A DNA stretch of 64,000 bases from Streptomyces sp. NRRL F-5630 (GTDB lineage Bacteria > Actinomycetota > Actinomycetes > Streptomycetales > Streptomycetaceae), in NCBI RefSeq assembly GCF_000719475.1, contig NZ_JOGO01000016.1, positions 129,411 through 193,410 on the forward strand, in the 5' to 3' direction. Shown one piece after another: positions 50,311 to 59,235 of this stretch. Each line of letters begins with the position of its first letter. The first letter of the stretch is position 1. The position numbers and the translations under genes are program-made. Below the pieces are notes generated by a model. It was not told where the DNA came from and ran no database searches. It saw only the letters and a program-made list of their open reading frames with translations.

Positions 50311-50820
50311 TCACTCCGCGCGTGCCGCCTCCCCCATCAGCCGCGCGTAGTTCGCCATCGAGCGCTGGTAGCGCGGCAGGTGCGGGGCGAGCGCGGCGAC
50401 CGCCTCGGCGACGCCCTCGCGGGCACGTCCCGCGTCGGCGAGCGCCAGGGCGAGCACGGCGGACAGCGCGTCGCTCAAGTGGTCCTCACCGTGGGCGCGT
50501 TCGGCGGTCAGCAGACTGATGGCCTCCTCCGGGTCGCCGAGCGCGCGCCGGGAGCTGGCGAGCTGGATGACGGCGCGGCGGCGGCGCTCGCCGGGCAACT
50601 CGCCGCGCAGCGCCCGCCGGTAGAGCGGTACCGCCTCCTCGGTGCGGCCCACCGAGTCGCGTGCCGCCGCGCGCTCGAAGAGCGCGACGGGGTGCTCCGC
50701 GCCCAGCTCGGCGGCGAGCGCGTCGGTGCGGGCGAGGAAGTCCTCGGGGGCGAGGGAGTCGATACGGGACCACAGCGCGGCGTTGCGGCCCTCCCAGTCC
50801 TGGGCGGTGGGAGCGGTCAT
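50311..50820 (-). CDS. Tetratricopeptide-repeat protein
   Basis: A 169-aa, all-helical cytosolic protein. Residues 45-165 contain about three TPR-like helix pairs (HPVALFERAAARDSVGRTEEAVPLYRRAL is the first, then RRAVIQLASSRRALGDPEEAISLL). Such proteins bind peptides or partners; none is indicated by neighbours. The ATG at 50820 follows GGAAGGACGTGCC at a slightly long distance. It lies 50 bp upstream of the PPOX start and may be cotranscribed with it. Confidence 0.82.
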   Translation of the reverse strand: MTAPTAQDWEGRNAALWSRIDSLAPEDFLARTDALAAELGAEHPVALFERAAARDSVGRTEEAVPLYRRALRGELPGERRRRAVIQLASSRRALGDPEEAISLLTAERAHGEDHLSDALSAVLALALADAGRAREGVAEAVAALAPHLPRYQRSMANYARLMGEAARAE

Positions 50821-50999
50821 GGCGGCGGCACGTCCTTCCGGGGGCGGTACGGGTACGGGGCGCCCGGCCACGTACCGGCGGTCGGCGGGCCCGCCACATA
50901 CCGGAGCGGCCGTCACCGTACCGGCTCGGGCCGCCGCCGCGCCTGCGATAAAGCGCGCCCCCGCCGCAGCGGGAGCGCGCCTTCTCCGGCCGGGACCGG

Positions 51000-51818
51000 T
51001 CACATCTGGGGCAGTTCCGCTCCCTGGACCGCCTGGATGTCCAGTTCGACCCGCAGCGTCGTGCCGATCGCGGCGATGCCCGCCTGGACGACCTGGTTGT
51101 AGTTCATCTTGAAGTCCTCGCGGTGCAGCTCCGTCGTCGCGCGGAAGGCCGCGCGGGTGCCGCCCCAGGGATCGGCGCCGGTGCCGAGGTAGCTGAGGTT
51201 GAGGGCGACGGGGCGGACGACGCCGCGCATCGTCAGCTCGCCCTCGACGGTCCAGCGGTCCTGGCCGGCGGGGACGACGGCGGTGGAGCGGTAGGTCAGC
51301 TCCGGGTAGCTCTCGACGTCGAGGAAGTCGGCGGAGCGCAGGTGGCCGTCGCGCATCTCGTTGCCCGTGTCGATCGACGCGGCCTCGATCGTCGCGCTGA
51401 CCTGCGAGCGTGCGACGTCCTCGGAGATGTCGATGCGGCCGCTGAAGCGCGTGAAGCGCCCGCGGACGCTGGAGATGCCCAGGTGCTGCGCGACCGCGCC
51501 GACCGCGGAGTGCACCGGGTCGATCGACCAGGGGCCCGGCGGCGGCAGCTCGGTGCCGCCCTGGCGGGCGAGGACGACGGTCCCCGCCTCCGCGCGCCCC
51601 GAGGCGGTCACGAGCGCGGTCGAGGCGGCCGGCGCGTAGCCCACGGCAGTGACGATCACCGTGTACGGCCCCGGCTTGAGGTCGGTGGCGTCCTGGACGT
51701 CGCCGTCGGTGCCGGCCTGTGCGCGCAGCACCTGCGTGCCGGTCATATCGGTCATCGTGACGACCGCGTGCGGTACCGCCCACCCGTCACGGGTGCGGAT
51801 ACGAGCGCTGAGTCCCAT
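51000..51818 (-). CDS. YceI-family protein with N-terminal carboxypeptidase-regulatory-like domain
   Basis: A 272-aa protein. Residues 1-85 form a beta-sandwich of the carboxypeptidase regulatory type (VPHAVVTMTD, DGDVQDATDLKPGPYTVIVTAVGY). Residues 95-272 form a YceI lipocalin-like domain (WSIDPVHSAVGAVAQHLGISSVRGRF at its start, MRDGHLRSADFLDVESYPELTY in the middle, LTMRGVVRPVAL). YceI domains bind isoprenoids or other amphiphiles. No signal peptide is seen, so it appears cytosolic. AAGGAGA precedes the ATG. The MFS protein encoded 178 bp upstream has three copies of the same regulatory-like domain, suggesting a joint role. Confidence 0.88.
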   Translation of the reverse strand: MGLSARIRTRDGWAVPHAVVTMTDMTGTQVLRAQAGTDGDVQDATDLKPGPYTVIVTAVGYAPAASTALVTASGRAEAGTVVLARQGGTELPPPGPWSIDPVHSAVGAVAQHLGISSVRGRFTRFSGRIDISEDVARSQVSATIEAASIDTGNEMRDGHLRSADFLDVESYPELTYRSTAVVPAGQDRWTVEGELTMRGVVRPVALNLSYLGTGADPWGGTRAAFRATTELHREDFKMNYNQVVQAGIAAIGTTLRVELDIQAVQGAELPQM

Positions 51819-51996
51819 CCGTTTTCATTCTCCTTGCCCCCCGGGAGCGCGCCCCCGGCGTCCGTACGACGAAATGCGGGCCCCGGTGCGCGGTGGTGGC
51901 CGGCCGTCCCCTGCCGGCCGCCGCACACCGGGGCCCTTCCCGCGAAGGGCCCGCGCACGCCTCCGCTCCGGGCGCGCGCGGGCCCACCGGGGTTCT

Positions 51997-54546
51997 CTAC
52001 TCGCCCGGGTGAGCGAGCTCGATGTCGTGGCCCTGGGCCCCGGCACCGCTGACTGTCAGGCCGGTGGCCACCGGCGGGTATCCGGTCGCGATGACCGTGT
52101 ACTCGCCGCTGTCCAGGTCGGCGAAGCCGTAGGCCCCGTCGTCCCCGGTCGTGGTGGTTCCGACCACGTTGCCCGCCGCGTCGACGAGCGTGACCCGCGC
52201 GTCGCGCAGCGGCCCGCCCGCGGCGCGGACGACGCCCTGCACCTGGGCGCCCGACTGGAGCGCGACCTCGATCCGGGTGATCCCGGTGCCCGCGATCTCG
52301 ACGGGGAGGGCCGCCGGGCGGTGGCCGCTCGCGTTGACCGCGACCGTCACCTGTCCGGGGACCAGCTCGCCGAAGGCGAACTCGCCCTGCGCGCCCGACT
52401 TGCCCGTGGCGAGGACGTCCCCGCGCACGTCGGTCACGATGACCATCGCGTCCGGGATCGGCTCGCCCGCCTCGGCGGTGCGGACGATGCCCGCGAGCCC
52501 GCTCGTACCGCTCAGGACGATGTCGTACGTCACCGGCTCCTCGCCGACCACGATCGTCGTGGCCTGCGGCTGGAAGCCGTCGGCCGAGGCGATCAGTACG
52601 TACGAGCCCGCGCCGGGGGCCTCGGTCGCGTACCCGCCGTCGAAGCGGGCCGCGGCGCGGCCGAGCTGCCTGCCGCCGAGCGAGATGAGCGTGACGCTCG
52701 CCTGCGCCACCGGGGCGTTCTCGGCGCCGCGCACGTAGCCGCTGACCGGGATCCCCCCGGTCGGGGCCGCGTCCTGGGGCTCCGCGGCCGTCGCCTGGGC
52801 GACGGGGGCGGTGGCGAGGGCGGTCGCCGTGCCGCCGCCCTGCGCGGCGAGCGGCTGCGTCTCGCTGAGCGCGGCGGCGGGCTGCGGGGCCGGGGCCTGG
52901 GCGGTGGCCGCCGCGGGCGCCTCCGAGGTGACCTGGCCGGTCGTGGCCGGTTCCTGGCTCATCGAGGTGCGCAGCGGCACCTCCTTGATGAACCACGTGA
53001 TGAGGAAGGCGACCAGCGCGCACGGGGCGGCGAAGAGGAACACGTCCGCGACGCCCGAGCCGTAGGCGCTCTCGACCACGGTCTTGAAGGGCTCCGGGAG
53101 CGCCTTGACGTTGGGGATGCCCCCGCCGTTGCCCAGCGCGCCCCCGGCGGCCTTGGCCGCCTTCGGGCCGAGGTCGGCGATGCCGTCCTTGATGTTGTCG
53201 CTGACCCGGTTGCCGAGCACCGCGCCGAGCGCCGAGACACCGACCGCACCACCGAGGGAGCGGAAGAAGGTGACGACGGAGCTGGCGGAGCCGAGGTCCT
53301 GCGGCTTGACCTGGTTCTGCGTGCAGAGCACGAGGTTCTGCATCATCATGCCGATGCCGAGACCCATCAGCGCCATGTAGATCGCGATGTGCCAGTAGGC
53401 GGTGTCGTACTCGATGGTGCCGAGCAGGCCGAGGCCCGCCGTGACGAGCGCGCCACCGGCGACCAGCCACGCCTTCCAGCGCCCGGTCTTGGTGATGATC
53501 TGCCCGGAGACCGTCGAGGAGACGAAGAGGCCCGCGATCATCGGGATGGTGAGGACACCCGACATCGTCGGCGACTTGCCGCGCGCCAGCTGGAAGTACT
53601 GGCTGAAGAAGACGGTGCCCGCGAACATCGCGATGCCGACGAAGAGCGAGGCGAGCGAGGCGAGCGTGATCGTCCGGTTGCGGAAGAGCCGCAGCGGGAT
53701 GATGGGCTCCGACGCCTTCGACTCGACGAAGACGAAGATCAGCGCGAGCACGACCGCGCCCGCGACCATCGTCCAGGTCTGCCAGGAGATCCAGTCGTAC
53801 TTGTCACCGGCGAAGGTGACCCAGAGCAGGAGCAGCGAGACCGCCGCCGAGATGAAGAAGGCGCCGGTCCAGTCGACCTTGACCTTCCGCTTCACGACGG
53901 GCAGGTGCAGCGTCTTCTGGAGGACGACGAGCGCGATGACCGCGAAGGGAACGCCGACGTAGAAGCACCAGCGCCAGCCGAGCCACGAGGTGTCGGTGAT
54001 GACGCCGCCGAGCAGCGGGCCGCCGACGGTCGCGACGGCGAAGGTCGCGCCGATGTAGCCCGAGTACTTCCCGCGCTCGCGCGGCGGGATCATGGCCGCC
54101 ATGACGATCTGGGCCAGGGCGGAGAGACCGCCCACACCTATGCCCTGGAAGACGCGGCAGACGATCAGCATTCCGGCGCTCTGCGAGAGCCCGGCGGCGG
54201 CGGAGGCCAGCACGTAGATGACCAGGGCGATCTGGACCAGCAGCTTCTTGCTGAACAGGTCGGAGAGCTTGCCCCACAGCGGCGTCGTCGCGGTCATCGC
54301 GAGGAGCGAGGCCGTGACCACCCAGGTGTAGGCGCTCTGGCCGCCACCCAGGTCGCCGATGATCTCCGGCAGGGCGTTGGAGACGATCGTGGACGACAGG
54401 ATCGCCACGAACATGCCGAGCAGCAGCCCGGAGAGCGCCTCCATGATCTGCCGGTGGCTCATCTGCACCTGGCCGTTGTCGCCAGGCGCCGAGGAACCGT
54501 GCTTGGCATGGCTGCCCCGCACACCGGATGGTGTGGTTGTTGCCAT
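51997..54546 (-). CDS. DHA2-family (EmrB/QacA) MFS exporter fused to three carboxypeptidase-regulatory-like domains
   Basis: An 849-aa protein. Residues 25-535 form a 14-helix drug:proton antiporter: IMEALSGLLLGMFVAILSS opens helix 1, LWGKLSDLFSKK is motif A and GPLLGGVITD is motif C. An Ala/Pro/Gln-rich linker (about 545-600) leads to three beta-sandwich repeats (about 605-680, 685-765, 770-845) marked by ISGYVRG, LAGIVRT and VQGVVRA starts and DGGYA, QGEFAF and DGAYGF turns. Exporters usually end near residue 530; this C-terminal addition is unusual. The MarR gene is 13 bp upstream, so it is probably autorepressed together with it. The substrate is unknown. Confidence 0.92.
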   Translation of the reverse strand: MATTTPSGVRGSHAKHGSSAPGDNGQVQMSHRQIMEALSGLLLGMFVAILSSTIVSNALPEIIGDLGGGQSAYTWVVTASLLAMTATTPLWGKLSDLFSKKLLVQIALVIYVLASAAAGLSQSAGMLIVCRVFQGIGVGGLSALAQIVMAAMIPPRERGKYSGYIGATFAVATVGGPLLGGVITDTSWLGWRWCFYVGVPFAVIALVVLQKTLHLPVVKRKVKVDWTGAFFISAAVSLLLLWVTFAGDKYDWISWQTWTMVAGAVVLALIFVFVESKASEPIIPLRLFRNRTITLASLASLFVGIAMFAGTVFFSQYFQLARGKSPTMSGVLTIPMIAGLFVSSTVSGQIITKTGRWKAWLVAGGALVTAGLGLLGTIEYDTAYWHIAIYMALMGLGIGMMMQNLVLCTQNQVKPQDLGSASSVVTFFRSLGGAVGVSALGAVLGNRVSDNIKDGIADLGPKAAKAAGGALGNGGGIPNVKALPEPFKTVVESAYGSGVADVFLFAAPCALVAFLITWFIKEVPLRTSMSQEPATTGQVTSEAPAAATAQAPAPQPAAALSETQPLAAQGGGTATALATAPVAQATAAEPQDAAPTGGIPVSGYVRGAENAPVAQASVTLISLGGRQLGRAAARFDGGYATEAPGAGSYVLIASADGFQPQATTIVVGEEPVTYDIVLSGTSGLAGIVRTAEAGEPIPDAMVIVTDVRGDVLATGKSGAQGEFAFGELVPGQVTVAVNASGHRPAALPVEIAGTGITRIEVALQSGAQVQGVVRAAGGPLRDARVTLVDAAGNVVGTTTTGDDGAYGFADLDSGEYTVIATGYPPVATGLTVSGAGAQGHDIELAHPGE

Positions 54547-54559
54547 GAACTTCCTTCTT

Positions 54560-55045
54560 CTACGAGGGTGTACCAGTGGTCTGTGCGAGGGAGTCCGGGA
54601 GCTTGGACCAGGCGGTCCGGCAGTCCCCGAAGCTGTCGCGCAGGCGCGCGAGCAGTGAGTTGAGCTGGTCGACGTCTTCGTCGGACCAGTCCTCCAGGTA
54701 GTAGGAGAGCGCCGCGACGTGGCGCTCGGCGAGCTGAGCCAGCAGGTCGGTGCCGTCGGGTGTGAGCCGCAGGATGCGGGACCGCTTGTCGTGCGGGTCC
54801 GCCACGCGTTCCACCCACCCCCGGTCGGCCACGTGCGCCACGTGCCGGCTGGTCACGGACATGTCCACCGCGAGCAGCTCTGCCAGCCTGCTCATCCGCA
54901 TCTCTCCGTACCTGCTCAGCAGGTGGAGGACGGCGGCGGAACCACCGGGGCAGTCGGGGGGGAGGATACGGCCGAGGCTGCGTTTGACGACGCCGAAGGC
55001 ACTGAGCTGACGGGCCAGCTCCTCGTATCGAGGCTGCTTGGCCAT
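54560..55045 (-). CDS. MarR-family repressor of the MFS exporter
   Basis: A 161-aa winged-helix dimer. The recognition region is RMSRLAELLAVDMSVTSRHVAHVADRGWVERV followed by the wing DPHDKRSRILRLT (about residues 50-95), the standard MarR pattern. The N-terminal helix carries a Cys in PPDCPGG that might sense oxidation; this is speculation. GGGAGATCGAG fixes the ATG at 55045. Two matching inverted repeats upstream (55064 and 55092) are probable operators. It is the first gene of the MarR-MFS(-YceI) run. Confidence 0.92.
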   Translation of the reverse strand: MAKQPRYEELARQLSAFGVVKRSLGRILPPDCPGGSAAVLHLLSRYGEMRMSRLAELLAVDMSVTSRHVAHVADRGWVERVADPHDKRSRILRLTPDGTDLLAQLAERHVAALSYYLEDWSDEDVDQLNSLLARLRDSFGDCRTAWSKLPDSLAQTTGTPS

Positions 55046-55063
55046 CTCGATCTCCCGTTTTTG

Positions 55064-55076
55064 TTGCTTAAGGCAA
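55064..55076. promoter_or_regulatory. Candidate MarR operator, proximal
   Basis: TTGCTTAAGGCAA, arms TTGCT/GGCAA (one mismatch) around 3 bp, 18 bp upstream of the marR start codon in AT-richer DNA. Confidence 0.65.
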
Positions 55077-55091
55077 ACATAAAACTGATGG

Positions 55092-55104
55092 TTGCCCCAG
55101 GCAA
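55092..55104. promoter_or_regulatory. Candidate MarR operator, distal
   Basis: TTGCCCCAGGCAA, a perfect 5-3-5 inverted repeat. Its centre is 28 bp from the proximal copy. Confidence 0.65.
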
Positions 55105-55581
55105 ACGAAATCGGACCAAGCGAGTCAAAGGTTTCGCAAAGGGTCAGCAAAGGGGTGGGTGTGGGGGCGCGGAGTGGCCTGTGAGGGGGGTGTTGCGTCG
55201 CGGGACGCTGCTCCGGAACTCGGCTTCGGGAGTCGCTCCGGCGCCGGGGGCGGGGCGTCGCGGGGTGCCGCTCCGGTACCCGGCTTCGGGCGTCGCTCCG
55301 GGGTCGGGGGCGGGGCGGACGTGAGGGGGCGGCTCTGCGGGCTCCAGTTTCGGGCGTCGATCCGGCCCGGTGGCGGTGTGGCCCGTGAGAGGGGTGCGGG
55401 CTCGTCGGGCTCGCGGGGGCCCCGGCGTCGGAGTGCTGCCCGGCCCCGCTCCTCGCTCGCCGGAGCGTCTGATTCCGCCCGCCCCGCGCCCTTCACTGAC
55501 CGGTGCTCAAAACCCGGGCGAATCGGGCTTGTTCGGGGGGCTGGCTTGGGGCTCGGCCCAGGATTCGCTAGGGTCCCGCCC

Positions 55582-55788
55582 ATGGCACACAACCAGGGCC
55601 CCGAGCAGACCCCCGACCCGGCCGGCAACACGCAGATGTTCCGCGCCTTCGTGGACGAGGAGGCGCCGCGCCGCCAGGGCGGCGCTCAGCAGCCCGCCGC
55701 GTCCTCCGGCCCCCGCGTCGGAGTGATCATCGGCGTCGTCGTGGCGATCATCGTCATCGCCGCCGTGGTGTGGCTGGCCGTCGGCTGA
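55582..55788 (+). CDS. Small single-helix membrane protein, 68 aa
   Basis: A short acidic/polar N terminus (MAHNQGPEQTPDPAG, FVDEEAPRRQGG) is followed by one C-terminal transmembrane helix (about residues 46-67, VGVIIGVVVAIIVIAAVVW). This is a tail-anchored layout with the N terminus inside. The function is unknown. Codon bias is typical, and a strong terminator follows 26 bp after the stop, supporting a real gene. The ribosome-binding site is weak, so a leaderless transcript is possible. Confidence 0.75.
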   Translation: MAHNQGPEQTPDPAGNTQMFRAFVDEEAPRRQGGAQQPAASSGPRVGVIIGVVVAIIVIAAVVWLAVG

Positions 55789-55814
55789 CCAGCGGTTCCA
55801 CCTGTTCGTACGCG

Positions 55815-55850
55815 TCCGGGGCGGGCCTCCTCAGGGAGGTCCGCCCCGGA
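55815..55850. terminator. Bidirectional terminator hairpin
   Basis: TCCGGGGCGGGCCTCC / GGAGGTCCGCCCCGGA, 16 bp with one G-U pair and a 4-nt loop, followed by TTTCG. It separates the small membrane protein gene from the convergent sigma gene. Confidence 0.88.
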
Positions 55851-55866
55851 TTTCGCGTCCCCGCGG

Positions 55867-56970
55867 TCAGTCCGCGATCAGCCCTTCCCGCAGCTGCGCC
55901 AGTGTCCGCGTGAGCAGCCGTGACACGTGCATCTGCGAGATCCCGACCTCTTCGCCGATCTGCGACTGGGTCATGTTCGCGAAGAAGCGGAGCATGATGA
56001 TCCGCCGCTCACGGGGCGGGAGCTTCGCGAGCAGGGGCTTGAGCGACTCGCGGTACTCGACGCCTTCCAGCGCCGTGTCCTCGTAGCCGAGCCGGTCAGC
56101 GAGCGAGCCCTCGCCGCCGTCGTCCTCGGGAGCCGGGGAGTCGAGCGAGGAGGCGGTGTAGGCGTTGCCGACCGCGAGACCGTCGACGACGTCGTCCTCG
56201 GAGACGCCGAGCGCCTTCGCCAGCTCGGGCACCGTCGGGGAGCGGTCGAGCTTCTGTGCCAGCTCGTCGCTCGTCTTGGTGAGCGCGAGGCGCAGCTCCT
56301 GGAGCCGCCTCGGCACCCGTACCGACCACGAGGTGTCGCGGAAGAACCGCTTGATCTCGCCGACCACGGTCGGCATCGCGAAGGTCGGGAACTCGACCCC
56401 GCGCTCGCAGTCGAAGCGGTCGATCGCCTTGATCAGGCCGATCGTGCCGACCTGGACGATGTCCTCCATGGGTTCGTTGCGGCTGCGGAAGCGTGCCGCC
56501 GCGTACCGCACGAGCGGGAGGTTCAGCTCGATGAGGGTGTCACGGACGTAGACGCGCTCGGGGCTGTCCTGGGCGAGGGTCGCCAGGCGCAGGAAGAGGG
56601 CGCGCGAGAGGGTGCGGGTGTCGAGGCTCGCGGAGGAGGCGGCGCCCGTCTCCGGCGCCGCTCCCGTCGGGGCGTCGGCGGGCGGGGCGTCGACCGGCGG
56701 GACGCCGGCCGGTGGCGCGTCGATCAACGGAACGTCAGCCGCGAGGAGCGGCAGCACGTCTGACGGCACATCGGTGGCCTCCTCGGCGAGGCGCTCCGTG
56801 AGGGCTTCGGTGCGGGGCTGCGGGAGCGCCGTACCGAGTGTGCTGCGGCCCGCGAAGGGCCTGGCGGGAGGCGTGGCGGCCACCCGGTCGAGCCCGTCGG
56901 GGGTGCCCTTGCTGAGCGTGAGCACCTTCGAGCTGCCCTGTTCTGCGGACATGGCGGACATGGAGGACAT
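55867..56970 (-). CDS. sigN: SigB/F/G-type RNA polymerase sigma factor, SigN-like
   Basis: A 367-aa sigma factor of the SigF subfamily (regions 2, 3, 4; no region 1.1). The first 110 residues are Pro/Ala-rich and variable. Region 2 includes [29 protein letters not shown] and [19 protein letters not shown]. Region 3 includes [13 protein letters not shown]. Region 4 has [19 protein letters not shown] and [17 protein letters not shown]. It lies just downstream of the SigF-like gene on the same strand, the sigN-sigF arrangement I recall from S. coelicolor. AGGGGGTGGC precedes ATG 56970; ATGs at 56961 and 56952 are alternatives. A promoter-like sequence upstream suggests autoregulation. Confidence 0.88.
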   Translation of the reverse strand: MSSMSAMSAEQGSSKVLTLSKGTPDGLDRVAATPPARPFAGRSTLGTALPQPRTEALTERLAEEATDVPSDVLPLLAADVPLIDAPPAGVPPVDAPPADAPTGAAPETGAASSASLDTRTLSRALFLRLATLAQDSPERVYVRDTLIELNLPLVRYAAARFRSRNEPMEDIVQVGTIGLIKAIDRFDCERGVEFPTFAMPTVVGEIKRFFRDTSWSVRVPRRLQELRLALTKTSDELAQKLDRSPTVPELAKALGVSEDDVVDGLAVGNAYTASSLDSPAPEDDGGEGSLADRLGYEDTALEGVEYRESLKPLLAKLPPRERRIIMLRFFANMTQSQIGEEVGISQMHVSRLLTRTLAQLREGLIAD

Positions 56971-57039
56971 GCCACCCCCTTGAGGTCGCGGACGGTCGCG
57001 GCGGGCGCTCCCGTCTGAGGAACGCAGCCTTCCCCCTGA

Positions 57040-57065
57040 ATACCGGAGGGCGGGCTGCGGCAAAC
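57040..57065 (-). promoter_or_regulatory. Candidate SigB/SigN-type promoter of sigN
   Basis: On the minus strand, GTTT (57065-57062), a 16-bp spacer and CGGTAT (57045-57040) fit the SigB-family pattern GTTT-N14-16-GGGTAT with one mismatch. Its -10 lies about 70 bp upstream of the sigN start codon. Confidence 0.5.
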
Positions 57066-57215
57066 GCCGTTCCAGCAGAATGTCACATGTCGGCAACACG
57101 CTGTAGCGGTATGTCGACAAAGGGCGGCCGGGCAGACCAAGGAAAAGGGGCTTCTGGGGCCATTTCAGGCGGGTCACGGCCTGAGGGGAGGAAAAAGCGA
57201 AAGTACCCGTTCCGG

Positions 57216-58040
57216 TTACGCGTCGATCCTGTTTGCGGATCTGAGACGCGCGAAGCTGCGCGCGAGCAAACGTGACACGTGCATTTGCGAGACGCCGAGC
57301 TCGGCGCTGATCTGGCTCTGCGTCAGGTTGTTGTAGTAGCGCAGCAGGAGGATGCGCTGCTCGCGCTCGGGGAGCTGGACGAGCAGGTGGCGTACGAGGT
57401 CGCGGTGTTCGACGCCGTCGAGCGCGGGGTCCTCGTACCCGAGCCGGTCGAGCAGCCCGGGGAGCCCGTCGCCCTCCTGCGCGGCCTCCAGCGAGGTCGC
57501 GTGGTACGAGCGGCCCGCCTCGATGCAGGCGAGCACCTCGTCCTCGTTGATGCGCAGCCGCTCCGCGATCTCGGCGGTGGTGGGGGAGCGTCCGTGCGCG
57601 GTCGTGAGATCCTCGGCGGCGCTGTTGACCTGGACCCACAACTCGTGGAGCCTGCGAGGTACGTGGACGGTGCGGACGTTGTCGCGGAAGTACCGCTTGA
57701 TCTCGCCGACCACGGTGGGCATCGCGAAGGTCGGGAACTGCACGCCCCGGTCGGGGTCGAAGCGGTCGATCGCGTTGATCAGGCCGATCGTGCCGACCTG
57801 GACGACGTCCTCCATGGGCTCGTTGCGGCTGCGGAAGCGCGCCGCCGCGTAGCGCACGAGGGGCAGGTTCGCCTCGATGAGCGCGGCCCGCACCCGCCCG
57901 TGCTCCGGGCTGCCGGGGGTGAGGTCCTTGAGCCGGGCGAAGAGCACCTGGGTCAGGGCGCGGGTATCGGCCCCCCGGCTCCGGGGCGTCGTCGACGGCG
58001 GTGTCGCGGGCGTCGTACTGGCCGGCACGGTCATCGCCAT
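57216..58040 (-). CDS. sigF: SigB/F/G-type RNA polymerase sigma factor, SigF-like
   Basis: A 274-aa sigma factor very similar to S. coelicolor SigF (late sporulation) as I recall it. Region 2 has [26 protein letters not shown] and [19 protein letters not shown]; region 3 has [13 protein letters not shown]; region 4 has [19 protein letters not shown] and [19 protein letters not shown]. The N terminus is shorter than in SigN. ATG at 58040 or two codons later. Activity is expected to be held by an RsbW-like anti-sigma factor; none is adjacent, though two HATPase genes are elsewhere in the window. The sigN gene is 245 bp downstream with its own candidate promoter. Confidence 0.9.
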   Translation of the reverse strand: MAMTVPASTTPATPPSTTPRSRGADTRALTQVLFARLKDLTPGSPEHGRVRAALIEANLPLVRYAAARFRSRNEPMEDVVQVGTIGLINAIDRFDPDRGVQFPTFAMPTVVGEIKRYFRDNVRTVHVPRRLHELWVQVNSAAEDLTTAHGRSPTTAEIAERLRINEDEVLACIEAGRSYHATSLEAAQEGDGLPGLLDRLGYEDPALDGVEHRDLVRHLLVQLPEREQRILLLRYYNNLTQSQISAELGVSQMHVSRLLARSFARLRSANRIDA

Positions 58041-58339
58041 CCCTTTTCCGCCTCGGTCTGTCCCTGACCCGACCTGTTCACTCTTCCGTCAAAAGCGGTC
58101 ATAGCATCACAAGACATGCGCATCGTGCGCAAGCACCGGTGAAGGTCGTGTTGGGGGCGCGGAAGGGCGGCGCGAGGGGGCGCGCGCGGTGGTACGGGGG
58201 CGAGGGCGGGTCTGCGGGGCGCGGCTCCACGGGGGCGCCGGGCTTACCCTGGCGCGGCGCCGTGCGTGGCGCCACGGAGCGCCGGGCGCGGCCTTACGGG
58301 GTGTGCGGGCCCGGCGCGGGCGTTACCGGGCGGCGGGGC

Positions 58340-58513
58340 TCACTTGCCGCCGTTGGCCACCCACGTCATGAAGTCGCCGACGGCGCTGGCGCCGTCCGAG
58401 ACGCCCTCGAAGCCCATCTGGACATAGTCGGCGGCCTTGGCGGGATCAGTGATGATCACGTACAGCACGAAGACGATCACCGCGAAGAGCGCGAGCTTCT
58501 TGGCCTGCGGCAC
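58340..58513 (-). CDS. Small conserved membrane protein, 57 aa
   Basis: This gene is easily missed because of its length. It starts at GTG 58513 after GAGGGGACCGGG and encodes VPQAKKLALFAVIVFVLYVI, one transmembrane helix, then an amphipathic segment (ADYVQMGFEGVSDGASAVGDF) and stops at 58340. I recall similar short proteins near sigF in Streptomyces, with no known function. Good ribosome-binding site, codon bias and a sensible membrane topology support it. Confidence 0.75.
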   Translation of the reverse strand: MPQAKKLALFAVIVFVLYVIITDPAKAADYVQMGFEGVSDGASAVGDFMTWVANGGK

Positions 58514-58596
58514 CCCGGTCCCCTCCCCTGTGCGTGACGTACTGTCATCCCGCCCGTGACGACCAATCGTACGGTCGTACGGTACGCGCGGGGAGT

Positions 58597-59114
58597 CTAG
58601 CCTGTCCCCTCACTCGGAGGCCGCTCCGCAGGCACCCCGGCCCGCCCGGGTCGCCATTCCGCCAGCCGGGGGCGAGGGGGCGGCGGGGCGCCGTGGGTCT
58701 CCTGGAGACGGCGGTTCGTGTTCCGCAGTCCCCGCCGCACGGTCAGCGCGGTGCCGTCGGTGTTCTCCGGGCGGTTGCGTGTGCTGTCGAGGCCGCGCTG
58801 CAACGTCTCGAACCGCGTGAACTTCGTATCGACTTCCTCGCAGAGGGGGCGACCAGCACCTCCGGGGAGTCGCCCTTCCTGAAGAACAGCCAGCGCCCCT
58901 CCCCGCGGGCCCTGCCCGACTTCTTCTCCGCGGCCGTTTCGACGTTCTTGCCGGTATCGGTCAGAGGCGGGAATCCGATCGTGATGAGCGTGCGTGCCTT
59001 GGTGACGGCGACGACCGCGAAGAAGTCCCAGAGTTCCAGCCCTCCGTGTGGAACTCGAACCCATGGTTCCCGATCTTCCTCGCCTCCTAGGCGGTTGAGG
59101 AACTCATGTGTCAC
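58597..59114 (-). pseudogene. Hypothetical protein gene with a single-base frameshift
   Basis: GTG at 59114 (after AGAAGGG) opens a frame that reads THEFLNRLGGEEDREPW, then GLELWDFFAVVAVTKARTL and LFFRKGDSPEVLVAP. At a run of five G on the plus strand (58845-58849) the frame must shift: the next frame continues LCEEVDTKFTRFETLQRGL and NTNRRLQETHG to the stop at 58597. Restoring one base gives a protein of about 172 aa with a Pro-rich end. No domain was recognised. It is either a recent pseudogene or an assembly error. Confidence 0.6.
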
Positions 59115-59235
59115 CCCTTCTCTTTCGGTGTGGCCTGTCCGCTCCCGCCGTGATCTGATGTTCTGTTGAGGCGCGCGGCGAGAGCCCCGGAGCGACCCCG
59201 ACAGGTATGGACGGGGCGGGCACGGAGGTAATCGG

